Counted from the first letter of the stretch, positions 49,624 to 57,990 are shown. The stretch: 64,000 nucleotides of DNA from Hymenobacter daecheongensis DSM 21074 (GCF_900141805.1 NZ_FQYN01000005.1:248001-312000), one strand, 5' to 3'. Made by a program: numbers and translations. The notes: generated by a model from the sequence alone, not told the origin.

Positions 49624-50205
49624 ATGACTAAGAATCTGCCTCACCGGCGTCAGCCCATGTTACTTACCGCGGCGGCGGCCGTGCTGGGCACGGGCGTGGC
49701 GGCTTTTATGTATGCCCGCCGCAAGCTGCTGCCCGAGCTGCCCACCGTGCCGCACGTGGAACTGCCGCGCTACATGGGCCTCTGGTATGAGGTGGCGCGC
49801 CTGCCCACGCGCTACGAAAAGAACTGCCAGCACGTGACGGCTGAGTACCGCCTGATGCCCGACGGCCGGGTGAGCATTCTCAATACCTGCCACAAGCACG
49901 AGCTGGAGGGCCCCATCGAAAAAGCCAAAGGCACCGCCCGCGTGGTAGACAAGGAAACCAATGCCAAGCTGAAAGTGAGCTTCTTCTGGCCGTTTGAAGG
50001 CGACTACTGGATTCTGGACCTCGATTATGCCGACTACCAATACGCCCTGGTGGGCGAGCCGGGCCGCAAGAACCTCTGGATTCTGAGTCGCAAGCCCCAC
50101 CTGGAGCGCGCCTGGCGCGACCAGCTGGTGGCCAAGGGCCGCGAGCTGGGATTCCCGGTAGAAAACCTCATTTTTACCGGCCAACCCGTAACCGAAACCG
50201 ACTGA
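49624..50205 (+). CDS. Lipocalin (Blc-type)
   Basis: A 193-residue bacterial lipocalin. An N-terminal hydrophobic anchor is followed by the first conserved block YMGLWYEVARLPTRYEKNCQ, the second (WILDLDYADYQYALVG) and the third (LWILSRKPHLE). Blc proteins bind lysophospholipids or fatty acids at the outer membrane. Its stop overlaps the next ATG (TGATG), so translation is coupled with the thiol peroxidase. Confidence 0.92.
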   Translation: MTKNLPHRRQPMLLTAAAAVLGTGVAAFMYARRKLLPELPTVPHVELPRYMGLWYEVARLPTRYEKNCQHVTAEYRLMPDGRVSILNTCHKHELEGPIEKAKGTARVVDKETNAKLKVSFFWPFEGDYWILDLDYADYQYALVGEPGRKNLWILSRKPHLERAWRDQLVAKGRELGFPVENLIFTGQPVTETD

Positions 50206-50651
50206 TGACCCTCACCCCCGGCTCCTACGCCCCCGATTTTGAAGCCCCCGACCAGGATGGCAACCTCATTCGCCTGCGCGACCTGCGGGGCAAAAAAGTA
50301 GCCCTCTACTTCTACCCCAAAGACGACACGCCCGGCTGCACCGCCCAGGCCTGCAACCTGCGCGACCACCAGGAAGAGCTGACCGCCGCCAACGTGCAGG
50401 TTATCGGCGTGAGCACGGACGACGCGAAGTCGCACAAGAAATTCACGATGAAATACGAGTTGCCCTTCCCGCTGCTGGTGGATACGGAGAAGAAAATAGT
50501 GGAAGCCTACGGCGTGTGGCAGGAAAAATCGATGTACGGCCGCCAGTATATGGGCACCATGCGCACCACGTTTCTGATTGATGAAAACGGGGTGATTGAG
50601 AAGATTATTGAGAAAGTGGACACCAAGAACCACGCGGCGCAATTGGTGTAG
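50205..50651 (+). CDS. bcp: Thioredoxin-dependent thiol peroxidase (Bcp/PrxQ)
   Basis: A 148-residue atypical peroxiredoxin. The peroxidatic Cys and resolving Cys are in KDDTPGCTAQACNLRD (CxxxxC, the PrxQ pattern). It reduces peroxides, including lipid hydroperoxides, with thioredoxin. Coupling to a lipocalin suggests membrane-lipid protection. Confidence 0.95.
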   Translation: MTLTPGSYAPDFEAPDQDGNLIRLRDLRGKKVALYFYPKDDTPGCTAQACNLRDHQEELTAANVQVIGVSTDDAKSHKKFTMKYELPFPLLVDTEKKIVEAYGVWQEKSMYGRQYMGTMRTTFLIDENGVIEKIIEKVDTKNHAAQLV

Positions 50652-50656
50652 CCGTG

Positions 50657-50880
50657 GGCCTCACCCCCGGCCCCTCTCCTAAGGGAGAGGGGAGCCGAAC
50701 AGCGCTAACGGACAAGAGCCGCAGCTGAGAAGCTGCGGCTCTTGTGTTCAATCTTGTGTTCAATAACATTCTGAATTTACTCTTGGTAGCGGGGTCGGAG
50801 GCGAGAGCCGACGCCCCCGCCCCGTTCGCGCCGCCGTGGCTCCCCTCTCTCTCTTAGGAGAGGGGCCGGGGGTGAGGCCC
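50657..50880. repeat. Family F facing pair with internal hairpin
   Basis: GGGCCTCACCCCCGGCCCCT.. (50657-50695) faces its complement (50838-50880). Between them lies a separate perfect stem, AAGAGCCGCAGC ... GCTGCGGCTCTT (50713-50742). The element fills the gap before the transketolase N-subunit gene. Confidence 0.85.
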
Positions 50881-50900
50881 GCCCACTTCGCCAAGAACCT

Positions 50901-50908
50901 TACCTTTG
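50901..50908 (+). promoter_or_regulatory. Bacteroidota -7 box TACCTTTG before transketolase
   Basis: TACCTTTG lies 27 nt upstream of the transketolase N-subunit ATG. No clear -33 TTTG is seen at the usual spacing. Confidence 0.45.
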
Positions 50909-50935
50909 CTTACCTAAACCCTCCTACTCAATTCC

Positions 50936-51841
50936 ATGTCGCAGGACGCCCCGCTCACCCAGAACGCTACCCCCGAAACCGCCGCCGCGCAGGCCCCCAA
51001 AAGCCTGGCAGAGCTGAAACAGATTGCCGCGCAGGTGCGCCGCGACATCGTGCGCATGGTGCACGCCGTGAACTCCGGCCACCCCGGCGGCTCGCTGGGC
51101 TGCACCGATCTGCTGGTGGCGCTCTATTTCCGCATCATGAAGCACGACCCCAGCTTCAACATGCATGGCGACAACGAAGACCTGTTTTTCCTGTCGAACG
51201 GCCACATCTCGCCGGTGTTCTACTCGGTGCTGGCCCGCTCGGGCTACTTCCCGGTGAGCGAGCTGAGCACGTTCCGCAAGCTGAACTCGCGCCTGCAGGG
51301 CCACCCCGCCACCCACGAGCACCTGCCCGGCATCCGCATTGCTTCCGGCTCTTTGGGTCAGGGCCTGAGCGTGGCCATTGGGGCCGCGCAGGCCAAAAAG
51401 CTGAACGGCGACCCGCGCCGCGTGTACGTGCTGATGGGCGACGGCGAGCTGGAAGAAGGCCAGGTGTGGGAAGCGGCCATGTATGCCCCCCACCACAAAG
51501 TTGACAACCTCATTGCCATCGTGGACCGCAACGGCCAGCAGATCGACGGCAGCACCGACGAAATCGGGGGCTTGGGCAACCTGCGGGCCAAGTTCGAAGC
51601 CTTCGGCTGGCGCGTGCTCGAAGCCGACGGCAACCAGTTTGAAACCCTACTCCCGGCCCTCGAAGAAGCCAACGCCCTCTGCGGCCAGGGCGTGCCCGTG
51701 CTGCTGCTGATGGACACCCAGATGGGCTACGGCGTGGATTATATGATGGGCACCCACAAATGGCACGGCACTGCTCCCAACGACGAGCAGCTCGAAAAAG
51801 CCCTCCAGCAGCTGCTGGTAGAAACCTACGGCGACTACTAA
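50936..51841 (+). CDS. Transketolase, N-terminal (TPP-binding) subunit
   Basis: A 301-residue subunit with HAVNSGHPGGSLGCTDLLVALYF at the start and the TPP-Mg2+ motif GDGELEEGQVWEAAMYAPHH. Two-gene transketolases are common in bacteria and archaea; the C-terminal partner here is 2.1 kb downstream (53965), rather than adjacent. Role: two-carbon transfer in the pentose phosphate pathway. Confidence 0.93.
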   Translation: MSQDAPLTQNATPETAAAQAPKSLAELKQIAAQVRRDIVRMVHAVNSGHPGGSLGCTDLLVALYFRIMKHDPSFNMHGDNEDLFFLSNGHISPVFYSVLARSGYFPVSELSTFRKLNSRLQGHPATHEHLPGIRIASGSLGQGLSVAIGAAQAKKLNGDPRRVYVLMGDGELEEGQVWEAAMYAPHHKVDNLIAIVDRNGQQIDGSTDEIGGLGNLRAKFEAFGWRVLEADGNQFETLLPALEEANALCGQGVPVLLLMDTQMGYGVDYMMGTHKWHGTAPNDEQLEKALQQLLVETYGDY

Positions 51842-51923
51842 ATCACGGCGTCCGCTGATTCGGCACCAAGTGCGCAGAGTCGGTTCTGTTGCTTTTCTAT
51901 TCTCCCCAAAAAAAGCCCGTCGT

Positions 51924-51969
51924 CTGGCTCCCCCTCTCCCCAAGGAGAGGGGGCTGGGGGGTGAGGCCC
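51924..51969. repeat. Family F single palindrome
   Basis: TGGCTCCCCCTCTCCCC then AAGGAGAGGGGGCTGGGGG and GTGAGGCCC. It is a single self-complementary unit between transketolase N and the VWA gene, oriented like the copy at 50838. Confidence 0.75.
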
Positions 51970-51974
51970 CACGT

Positions 51975-53375
51975 ATGCGCCGCCTGCTACTAACGCTGTG
52001 CAGTTTCCTGTTCCTGGCCTTCGGGCCGGGCCAGGCATTGCGCGCCCAGAACGCCGAGCCGGAGAAGCCCCGCACCACCCGCATCCTGTTCGTGCTGGAT
52101 GCCTCCGGCTCGATGATGGCCCCGTGGGAAGGTCGCCCGCGCTGGGACGTGGCCCGCGGCCTGCTCTCGAAGATGGTGGATTCGCTCAATGCTTACCCCA
52201 ATCTGCAGCTGGGCCTGCGGGCCTACGGCCACCAGCACCCCAACTCCGAGAACAACTGCGAGGATTCCCGGCTGGAAGTGCCCTTCGCGCCCAAAAATGC
52301 CAAAGCCATCAAGGCTCGGCTTAGCACGCTCAAGGCGCAGGGCAACACGCCCATCACCTACTCCATTCTGCAGGCCGCCAGCGACTTTCCGCCCGACAAG
52401 ACTTCCCGCAACGTGCTGATTCTGATTACCGACGGCCTCGAATCGTGCAAGGGCGACCCGTGCGCTACCTCGGTGGCGCTGCAGCGCAAGCACGTTTTTC
52501 TGCGGCCGTTCATCATCGGCTTGGGCGCGGAGCGGGACTTTGGCAAGCAGCTCGAATGCCTGGGCCAGTACTACAACGCGGCCGACGTGAACACCTTCCG
52601 CACCATTCTCGACAACGTCATTTCCCAGACGCTCACCAAAACCACCGTCAGCGTGAACCTAACCGACGAAAACGGCCGGCCGGTGGAAAGCAACGTGAAC
52701 ATGACGTTTGTGAACAACGTGACCGAGACGCCGGAGTACAACTACGTGCACTACCGCGACGCCCAGGGCAAAGCCGACGTGCTCGACATCGACGCGCTGC
52801 AGAGCTATGATCTGGTTATCAACACCGTGCCGCCGGTGCGCCAGCCGAACCTGCCCATCCGGCCCGGCAAGGCCAACGTGCTGACCTACAAAACGCCCCA
52901 GGGCACGCTCAGCCTGCAGTCGCCGAACATTTCGCCCAACCCCTACGGTAAGGTAGAGGCCGTGGTGCGGGCCGCCGGCAACCCGGCCACGGTTGTCAGT
53001 CTGCCCTTCGGCACGAAGCAGAAGCTGCTGGCCGGCAACTACGAGGTGGAACTGCTCACGCTGCCCCGCATCGTGCGCCGCATCAGCATCCGGCAGGGCC
53101 AGGAAACCGCCGTGGCCTACGACGCCCCCGGCGCCCTGAACATCGTGACGGATCTGAAGGGCTACGGCAGCATCTATAAGTTGAACAACGACGAGTCGCA
53201 GACCTGGGTGTACAATCTGCCCGAAGGCAGCAGCAAGCTCACGCTGCCCATGCAGCCCGGCGCGTACCGGCTGGTGTTCCGCACCAAAACGGCGACGGGC
53301 AGTAAGTTTACGGATGTGCGCAATTTCACCATTCGCTCCGGGCAGACCAGCTCGGTGAGCATGTTCGGCAAGTAG
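51975..53375 (+). CDS. Secreted VWA-domain protein
   Basis: About 466 residues. A signal peptide (MRRLLLTLCSFLFLAFGPGQ, ending near LRAQ) precedes a von Willebrand A domain (about 35-225) with an intact MIDAS motif DASGS and LILITDGLESCKGDPC. The rest is beta-rich, probably Ig-like repeats. VWA domains bind protein ligands through a metal ion. The ATG at 51975 is chosen for the signal peptide. It separates the two transketolase genes and has no evident link to them. Confidence 0.88.
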   Translation: MRRLLLTLCSFLFLAFGPGQALRAQNAEPEKPRTTRILFVLDASGSMMAPWEGRPRWDVARGLLSKMVDSLNAYPNLQLGLRAYGHQHPNSENNCEDSRLEVPFAPKNAKAIKARLSTLKAQGNTPITYSILQAASDFPPDKTSRNVLILITDGLESCKGDPCATSVALQRKHVFLRPFIIGLGAERDFGKQLECLGQYYNAADVNTFRTILDNVISQTLTKTTVSVNLTDENGRPVESNVNMTFVNNVTETPEYNYVHYRDAQGKADVLDIDALQSYDLVINTVPPVRQPNLPIRPGKANVLTYKTPQGTLSLQSPNISPNPYGKVEAVVRAAGNPATVVSLPFGTKQKLLAGNYEVELLTLPRIVRRISIRQGQETAVAYDAPGALNIVTDLKGYGSIYKLNNDESQTWVYNLPEGSSKLTLPMQPGAYRLVFRTKTATGSKFTDVRNFTIRSGQTSSVSMFGK

Positions 53376-53394
53376 AATGCAAAACGAAATAGTC

Positions 53395-53499
53395 TGTCAT
53401 CCTGAGCCTGCGAAGGACCTTCCTCTGATAACCTAGAAACCATTTTCAACACACCAAGCATAAAACCTGTCATCCTGAGCAAAGCGAAGGACCTTCCTC
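53395..53499 (+). repeat. Family A, two direct copies
   Basis: GTCATCCTGAGCCTGCGAAG.. (53395-53425) and GTCATCCTGAGCAAAGCGAA.. (53469-53499) in the same orientation, just upstream of the GIY-YIG gene. Confidence 0.85.
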
Positions 53500-53537
53500 C
53501 CCTACCCCACAAAGTCCTTTTCAACGCTCCCAACTAA

Positions 53538-53837
53538 ATGTTCGCGCATTGCTACTACGTCAATATCGTCACGAACCCCGCCAAAACTTCGGTTTACACG
53601 GGCGTAACCAACGACATCCGGCGCCGCATTCAGGAGCATTTTGGTAACCGCGGCAACCCGAACACCTTTGCCGGCCGCTACTTTTGCTACAACCTGGTTT
53701 ATTATCAGCCCTTTGAGCACATCGACGGCGCCATTGCTCGCGAGAAGGAAATAAAAGGCTGGACGCGGGCCAAAAAAGATGCTTTGATTGAGCTTGATAA
53801 TCCGCAGTGGCTGACCTTGAATTATGCGGAGTTGTGA
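53538..53837 (+). CDS. GIY-YIG endonuclease (small stand-alone)
   Basis: A 99-residue nuclease domain: CYYVNIVTN, then SVYTGVTNDIRRRIQEH supply the GIY-YIG and conserved Arg motifs; AIAREKEIKGWTRAKKDALI holds the catalytic Glu. It ends NPQWLTLNYAEL. The family nicks or cuts DNA; small members are often of unknown purpose. The gene is flanked by two forward family A repeats upstream and an inverted copy downstream, and sits between the two transketolase subunit genes. Confidence 0.92.
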   Translation: MFAHCYYVNIVTNPAKTSVYTGVTNDIRRRIQEHFGNRGNPNTFAGRYFCYNLVYYQPFEHIDGAIAREKEIKGWTRAKKDALIELDNPQWLTLNYAEL

Positions 53838-53867
53838 AGCAGCATTGAACAGAGCTTTTCACTTATC

Positions 53868-53927
53868 AGAGGAAGGTCCTTTCAGAGGAAGGTCCTTCGC
53901 TCTGCTTCGCTGCACTCAGGATGACAG
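53868..53927 (-). repeat. Family A, inverted copy (with partial duplication)
   Basis: AGAGGAAGGTCCTTTC followed by AGAGGAAGGTCCTTCGCTCT and on to CAGGATGACAG. The first part duplicates the start of the unit, which suggests slippage or a nested insertion. It faces the two copies upstream of the GIY-YIG gene. Confidence 0.85.
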
Positions 53928-53964
53928 TTTAAACAACGACAAACCCAAGTCCCCAAGACCCCAA

Positions 53965-54924
53965 ATGAAAGATTTCCCTTACACCGAATCAAAAGACACC
54001 CGCTCCGGCTTTGGCGTGGGTTTGCACGAGCTGGGCAAAACCAATCCCAACGTAGTGGCCCTCACCGCCGACCTCACCGGCTCGCTCAAAATGGATGCCT
54101 TCAAGAAGGATTTTCCCGAGCGGTTTTTCCAGGTCGGCATTGCCGAGGCCAACATGATGGGCCTCGCAGCGGGCCTGACCATCGGCGGCAAAATCCCCTT
54201 CACGGGCACCTTCGCCAACTTCAGCACCGGCCGCGTGTATGACCAGATCCGCCAGAGCATTGCCTATTCGGGCAAAAACGTGAAGATCTGCGCCTCCCAC
54301 GCCGGCCTCACGCTGGGCGAGGACGGCGCCACCCACCAGATCCTGGAAGACCTGGGCATGATGAAGATGCTGCCCCACATGGCCGTCATCAACCCCTGCG
54401 ACTTCAACCAGACCAAAGCCGCCACCATCGCCATTGCCGACTACGAAGGCCCCGTGTACCTGCGCTTCGGCCGCCCCGTAGTCCCCAACTTCACGCCCGC
54501 CGACCAGAAGTTCGAAATCGGCAAAGCCGTAATGCTGAACGAAGGGGCCGACGTGAGCATCTTCGCCACCGGCCACTTGGTCTGGAAAGCCATCCTGGCC
54601 GGCAAGATCCTGGCTGAGAAAGGCATCGACGCCGAAATCATCAACATCCACACCATCAAGCCCCTCGATGCCCAGGCCATCCTGGCCTCGGCCCGCAAGA
54701 CGCGCTGCGTAGTCTCGGCCGAGGAGCACCAGATGAACGGCGGCCTCGGCGACTCCATCGCCCAGCTGCTGGCCCGCGAGGAGCCCCTGCCCCTGGAAAT
54801 GGTGGCCGTCAACGACTCCTTCGGCGAGTCCGGCACCCCGGATCAGCTTATGGAGAAATATGGCCTGATGGAAAATGACATCGTGAAAGCCGTGGAGAAA
54901 GTGATGGCGCGGAAGGCGAAGTAG
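53965..54924 (+). CDS. Transketolase, C-terminal (pyrimidine-binding) subunit
   Basis: A 319-residue subunit: the ATG at 53965 (MKDFPYTESKDTRSGFGVGL) starts the conserved pyrimidine-binding domain, with RFFQVGIAEANMMGLAAGLT containing the activating Glu. The C-terminal domain follows (VSIFATGHLVWKAILAGKIL; TRCVVSAEEHQMNGGLGDSI). It should pair with the N subunit at 50936. Confidence 0.94.
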   Translation: MKDFPYTESKDTRSGFGVGLHELGKTNPNVVALTADLTGSLKMDAFKKDFPERFFQVGIAEANMMGLAAGLTIGGKIPFTGTFANFSTGRVYDQIRQSIAYSGKNVKICASHAGLTLGEDGATHQILEDLGMMKMLPHMAVINPCDFNQTKAATIAIADYEGPVYLRFGRPVVPNFTPADQKFEIGKAVMLNEGADVSIFATGHLVWKAILAGKILAEKGIDAEIINIHTIKPLDAQAILASARKTRCVVSAEEHQMNGGLGDSIAQLLAREEPLPLEMVAVNDSFGESGTPDQLMEKYGLMENDIVKAVEKVMARKAK

Positions 54925-54939
54925 GTTGCTTTAGTCACG

Positions 54940-54980
54940 AAAAAGGTCCGTCGAAGCAATTGCTTCGACGGACCTTTTTG
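54940..54980. terminator. Terminator: perfect 40-bp palindrome
   Basis: AAAAAGGTCCGTCGAAGCAA, then its exact complement, with no loop (54940-54979), 15 nt after the transketolase stop. Confidence 0.9.
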
Positions 54981-55007
54981 TATATGCAGCTTGGAGGAAT
55001 TCAGCAA

Positions 55008-55430
55008 TTATTCTAGATCATTGCCATAAATCATGGCAATGATGAATGGAATAGTAACCAAGGCAGAAATAATGAGCGCTTTCCATATTTTCTTGGGCTT
55101 AAAATTTTGATGCATATGTTTTTGAAAAAAATATTCAGACAGAAAAGCTCCGCCAATTCCATTAAATATATAAGTGAGGCTCGAACTTGAGTTTGGAAGT
55201 GAGTTCAGCGCAAAAATACCTAGTACGGTATAGAGACTCGCGAATAGCAAAACCAGCTTTGCCTCATATTTCTTATCTAAATCCCGTAAGTTTTGATAAA
55301 GCAACACGCCTCCAAATATGGTTGAAAAGAAGATGGAGAATCCCCAGATAGCCCTTTTAGAGTAAAGGCGTGGCAATGCCTCCTCGGTTTCGGGCTCCAA
55401 CAATAAAGCTTCGTTATTTTGCGCGTACAT
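55008..55430 (-). CDS. Hypothetical membrane protein
   Basis: A 140-residue protein with about four TM helices after an acidic cytosolic N-terminus (MYAQNNEALLLEPETEEALP). Helices include AIWGFSIFFSTIFGGVLLY and KLVLLFASLYTVLGIFALNS. No family is recognised. It follows the 213-aa gene by 11 nt. This pair is visibly AT-richer than its neighbours. Confidence 0.6.
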   Translation of the reverse strand: MYAQNNEALLLEPETEEALPRLYSKRAIWGFSIFFSTIFGGVLLYQNLRDLDKKYEAKLVLLFASLYTVLGIFALNSLPNSSSSLTYIFNGIGGAFLSEYFFQKHMHQNFKPKKIWKALIISALVTIPFIIAMIYGNDLE

Positions 55431-55441
55431 CCGTATTCAGG

Positions 55442-56083
55442 TTATGTAGATGGTGTCATATTTTCCTCACCCTTTATCTGTCGGGCTGCTATTCCACCTT
55501 TATAGAGCAGCATAATCAGAAGGAATCGGAGAAACAATCCAGCCGTACCTGGAGGACGACCGTCATCTCCAATATTGACGAACATGAATACAACATCAAG
55601 CACCATGAGCCCAATAGCAGTAAAAAAAGGCAAGGCTGCATTTTTTGTTTTGGCCCACCAAGCTAAGCCTAAGTAAATCAATCCAATAAATACGGTCCCG
55701 TATCCGAGACCTATTTTTTGGAGAACCTGCACATTGACAATATCTGCCACCAAGCCCAGCCCTATATTTAAGCCAGCCACGATCAACAGGGTATAGAGAG
55801 CCTGCCGCACCCGATAGCGGGGATGAGTGGCACTGCCTTGCAAAGGCTTACCATCCAATAGCAATTCGAGTTCCTCCTGGTTTAGCTGTCGCCGAAGTTG
55901 GGCGCTGAGCACGCGCCCGTCTGATAGTGTATAGGAAGCTCCCTTCTTCAACTCGCTACGACCAGCTACCTGCACGAGTGTCTCATCGTCTTTGCTGATA
56001 GTAAAATTTTTCCAAAAAAAGCCCCATTTGAGGGTAATTGGCTCTTGTTCAGCAGAGTCAAGGTAATAAGTTTTTGTAGGCAT
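55442..56083 (-). CDS. Hypothetical membrane protein
   Basis: A 213-residue protein; the ATG at 56083 (MPTKTYYLDSAEQEPITLKW) is preferred to longer readings that pass through AT-rich leader. The N-terminal 90 residues look like a small beta domain (GFFWKNFTISKDDETLVQVA), followed by about four TM helices (ALYTLLIVAGLNIGLGLVADI; YGTVFIGLIYLGLAWW). No known family. Lower GC and genus-atypical codons suggest transfer. Confidence 0.6.
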   Translation of the reverse strand: MPTKTYYLDSAEQEPITLKWGFFWKNFTISKDDETLVQVAGRSELKKGASYTLSDGRVLSAQLRRQLNQEELELLLDGKPLQGSATHPRYRVRQALYTLLIVAGLNIGLGLVADIVNVQVLQKIGLGYGTVFIGLIYLGLAWWAKTKNAALPFFTAIGLMVLDVVFMFVNIGDDGRPPGTAGLFLRFLLIMLLYKGGIAARQIKGEENMTPST

Positions 56084-56244
56084 GAAGCAAGTATGATTAA
56101 AAGTTGGAATGAGTAGCGGACACAATATTGCTGAAAATAAATCGATTTTTGAGTAGTAAAACCGGCTTCCGGGCCCCTGATTTGTCATTCGCTTGTGCAA
56201 TGCAACACGATTCTTTAGACGTATTTTGAGCACTTATTTAAACC

Positions 56245-56853
56245 TTGGCTATCCCTCTGCCTCCAACCTCCAACCCCGCCGCTCCTAACCCCGCTCCCTG
56301 CTTGGAAGACCAGGAAATCCTCGCCAAGTTCGCCGACCCGGCCAGCCGCAACGTGGCCTTCAACCAGCTCGTGCGCAAGTACCAGCAGAAGGTGTACTGG
56401 CACGTGCGCAAGATGGTCATCGACCACGACGATGCCGACGACCTGACCCAGGACACGTTTGTGAAGGTGTGGAACCACCTGGGCAACTTCCGCCAGGATG
56501 CCTCGCTCTACACCTGGATTTACCGCATTGCCACCAACGAGTGCCTCAACTTCCTGAGCAGCAAGCGCCGCAAGTTCTTCCTGCCTCTCAACGACGTGGG
56601 CGCCGAGCTCTCGGCCAAAGTGGAAGCTGACCCCGGCCTGGCCGGCGACGAAATCGAGCTGCGCCTGCAGAAAGCCATCCTGCGCCTGCCCGACAAGCAG
56701 CGACTAGTGTTCAACATGCGCTACTACGACGAGACGCCCTACGAGCAGATGGCCGAAATAACCGGCACCAGCGTGGGGGCGTTGAAGGCCTCGTATCATC
56801 ACGCGGTGAAAAAAGTGGAGCAATACGTCAACGAAGAATCTCACCACGATTAA
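56245..56853 (+). CDS. ECF-type sigma factor, TTG start
   Basis: A 202-residue sigma-70 family protein. Region 2 is NVAFNQLVRKYQQKVYWHVR to DADDLTQDTFVKVWNHLGNF; region 4 is ILRLPDKQRLVFNMRYYDET with MAEITGTSVGALKASYHHAV. A TAA 6 nt upstream and the absence of an early ATG make TTG at 56245 the only sensible start. The next gene encodes a small TM protein that may be its anti-sigma factor. Confidence 0.92.
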   Translation: MAIPLPPTSNPAAPNPAPCLEDQEILAKFADPASRNVAFNQLVRKYQQKVYWHVRKMVIDHDDADDLTQDTFVKVWNHLGNFRQDASLYTWIYRIATNECLNFLSSKRRKFFLPLNDVGAELSAKVEADPGLAGDEIELRLQKAILRLPDKQRLVFNMRYYDETPYEQMAEITGTSVGALKASYHHAVKKVEQYVNEESHHD

Positions 56854-56883
56854 ACCCGGCGGCCCCGGCCGCATCTTAGCTGT

Positions 56884-57333
56884 ATGAAAACTCCTTTCCA
56901 CCTCGACGAGCATCCGCGCCGGCCCCAGCCGCTGGCCGGGCCGCCCGCGGGCTACTTCGACCGGCTCCCGATGCAGATCATGGCCCGCGTGCAGCCCAGC
57001 GCGCCCCGCGAGTCGACCGCGCCGGGCTGGCTGACGGCGCTTTCTATGCCGCTGCGCACGGCGCTGGCTTCGGTGGTGGTGCTGGGGGGCTTTACGGTCA
57101 GCTTCCTGCTCAGCCCCACGGCCACTGCTCCCGCCAAGGCGGTGGCGCTGGCTCAGGTGCCGGAAACCGAAATGGTGCAGTACCTGCTGGCCAGCGACAC
57201 CCGCGTTTCCCTCACCGACCTGGCCGACCTCGCGGCCACCGACCGCGCCCTGACCAACACCTACCTGCAAGCCTCGCCCAACGAGTTGCAGGATGCCCTG
57301 GATGCCCAACCCACCGACGAAATCTATCTATAG
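56884..57333 (+). CDS. Putative anti-sigma factor or membrane partner
   Basis: A 149-residue protein with an N-terminal cytosolic part (FHLDEHPRRPQPLAGPPAGY), one TM helix (LRTALASVVVLGGFTVSFLL) and a periplasmic tail (TEMVQYLLASDTRVSLTDLA). It lies 30 nt after the sigma gene, and the topology fits an anti-sigma factor, but no known ASD/zinc motif is visible. It ends 34 nt before the next gene. Confidence 0.6.
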   Translation: MKTPFHLDEHPRRPQPLAGPPAGYFDRLPMQIMARVQPSAPRESTAPGWLTALSMPLRTALASVVVLGGFTVSFLLSPTATAPAKAVALAQVPETEMVQYLLASDTRVSLTDLADLAATDRALTNTYLQASPNELQDALDAQPTDEIYL

Positions 57334-57367
57334 CCTTTATTTTTCAACCCTTTTGCCTTCTCTCCCC

Positions 57368-57853
57368 ATGAAATACCTGCTTCACAGCCTGTTGGCCCTT
57401 CTTCTGCTCACTGCTTCCGCTGGCTCGGCGGCGGCCCAGGGTGGCCGGGGCGGTGGCCGACAAGACCGCCTGAGCCAGCTCGAAAACGCCAAAATCGCCT
57501 ACCTCACCGATAAAATCTCGCTGAGCCAGGACCAGGCCCAGAAGTTCTGGCCCGTCTACAACGACTTCACCGACAAGCGCCGCGACATCAATAAGCGGAT
57601 GCGCCTGCTGCGCATGGATAACGCCGATGGCCTCACCGATCAGCAGATCAAGGATAACCTGACCCAGGCCCTGGCCCTGCGCCAGAGCGAGGTAAATCTG
57701 GAAAAAGAATACTTCGACAAATTCCAGAAAGTGTTGAGCATCCGGCAGGTGGGCAAGCTGTTTCAGGCCGAGCGGCAGTTCACGAAGGAAGTGCTGCGCC
57801 GCGTGGCCGGCGGCCGGCCGGGCGGCCCGCCCCTGCCCGGTGCCGACGACTAA
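57368..57853 (+). CDS. Periplasmic Spy/CpxP-like helical protein
   Basis: About 161 residues: a signal peptide (to AAAQ), a Gly/Arg-rich linker, then a charged helical domain (KIAYLTDKISLSQDQAQKFW; FTDKRRDINKRMRLLRMDNA) with an LTDQQIKDNL motif that resembles LTxxQ. It may be a chaperone-like sensor for the sigma/anti-sigma pair upstream. A terminator follows. Confidence 0.72.
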   Translation: MKYLLHSLLALLLLTASAGSAAAQGGRGGGRQDRLSQLENAKIAYLTDKISLSQDQAQKFWPVYNDFTDKRRDINKRMRLLRMDNADGLTDQQIKDNLTQALALRQSEVNLEKEYFDKFQKVLSIRQVGKLFQAERQFTKEVLRRVAGGRPGGPPLPGADD

Positions 57854-57875
57854 TCGGCGTTTTTCTTCCGGTATC

Positions 57876-57905
57876 AAAAGGCTGCTTCGGCAGCCTTTTT
57901 TGTTT
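57876..57905 (+). terminator. Rho-independent terminator of the sigma operon
   Basis: AAAAGGCTGC-TTCG-GCAGCCTTTTTT; it ends the three-gene operon 22 nt past the stop. Confidence 0.92.
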
Positions 57906-57990
57906 TACAGTGTTCTCCTAAAGCTCCCGCCCGGCATGCGTACCTTTGCGGCCCAGGGCTGTTTAAAGTTCGGGCGGCAAGAACCAGAGG

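Noticed and set aside
53174..53533. Minus-strand frame with SFALLRMTG
   Set aside because: It is translation through two family A copies and the antisense of the VWA gene.
50936..54924. Transketolase as one gene broken by a frameshift or insertion
   Set aside because: Both halves have their own starts and complete domains at the usual subunit boundary; two-gene transketolases are normal. Only the distance between them is unusual.
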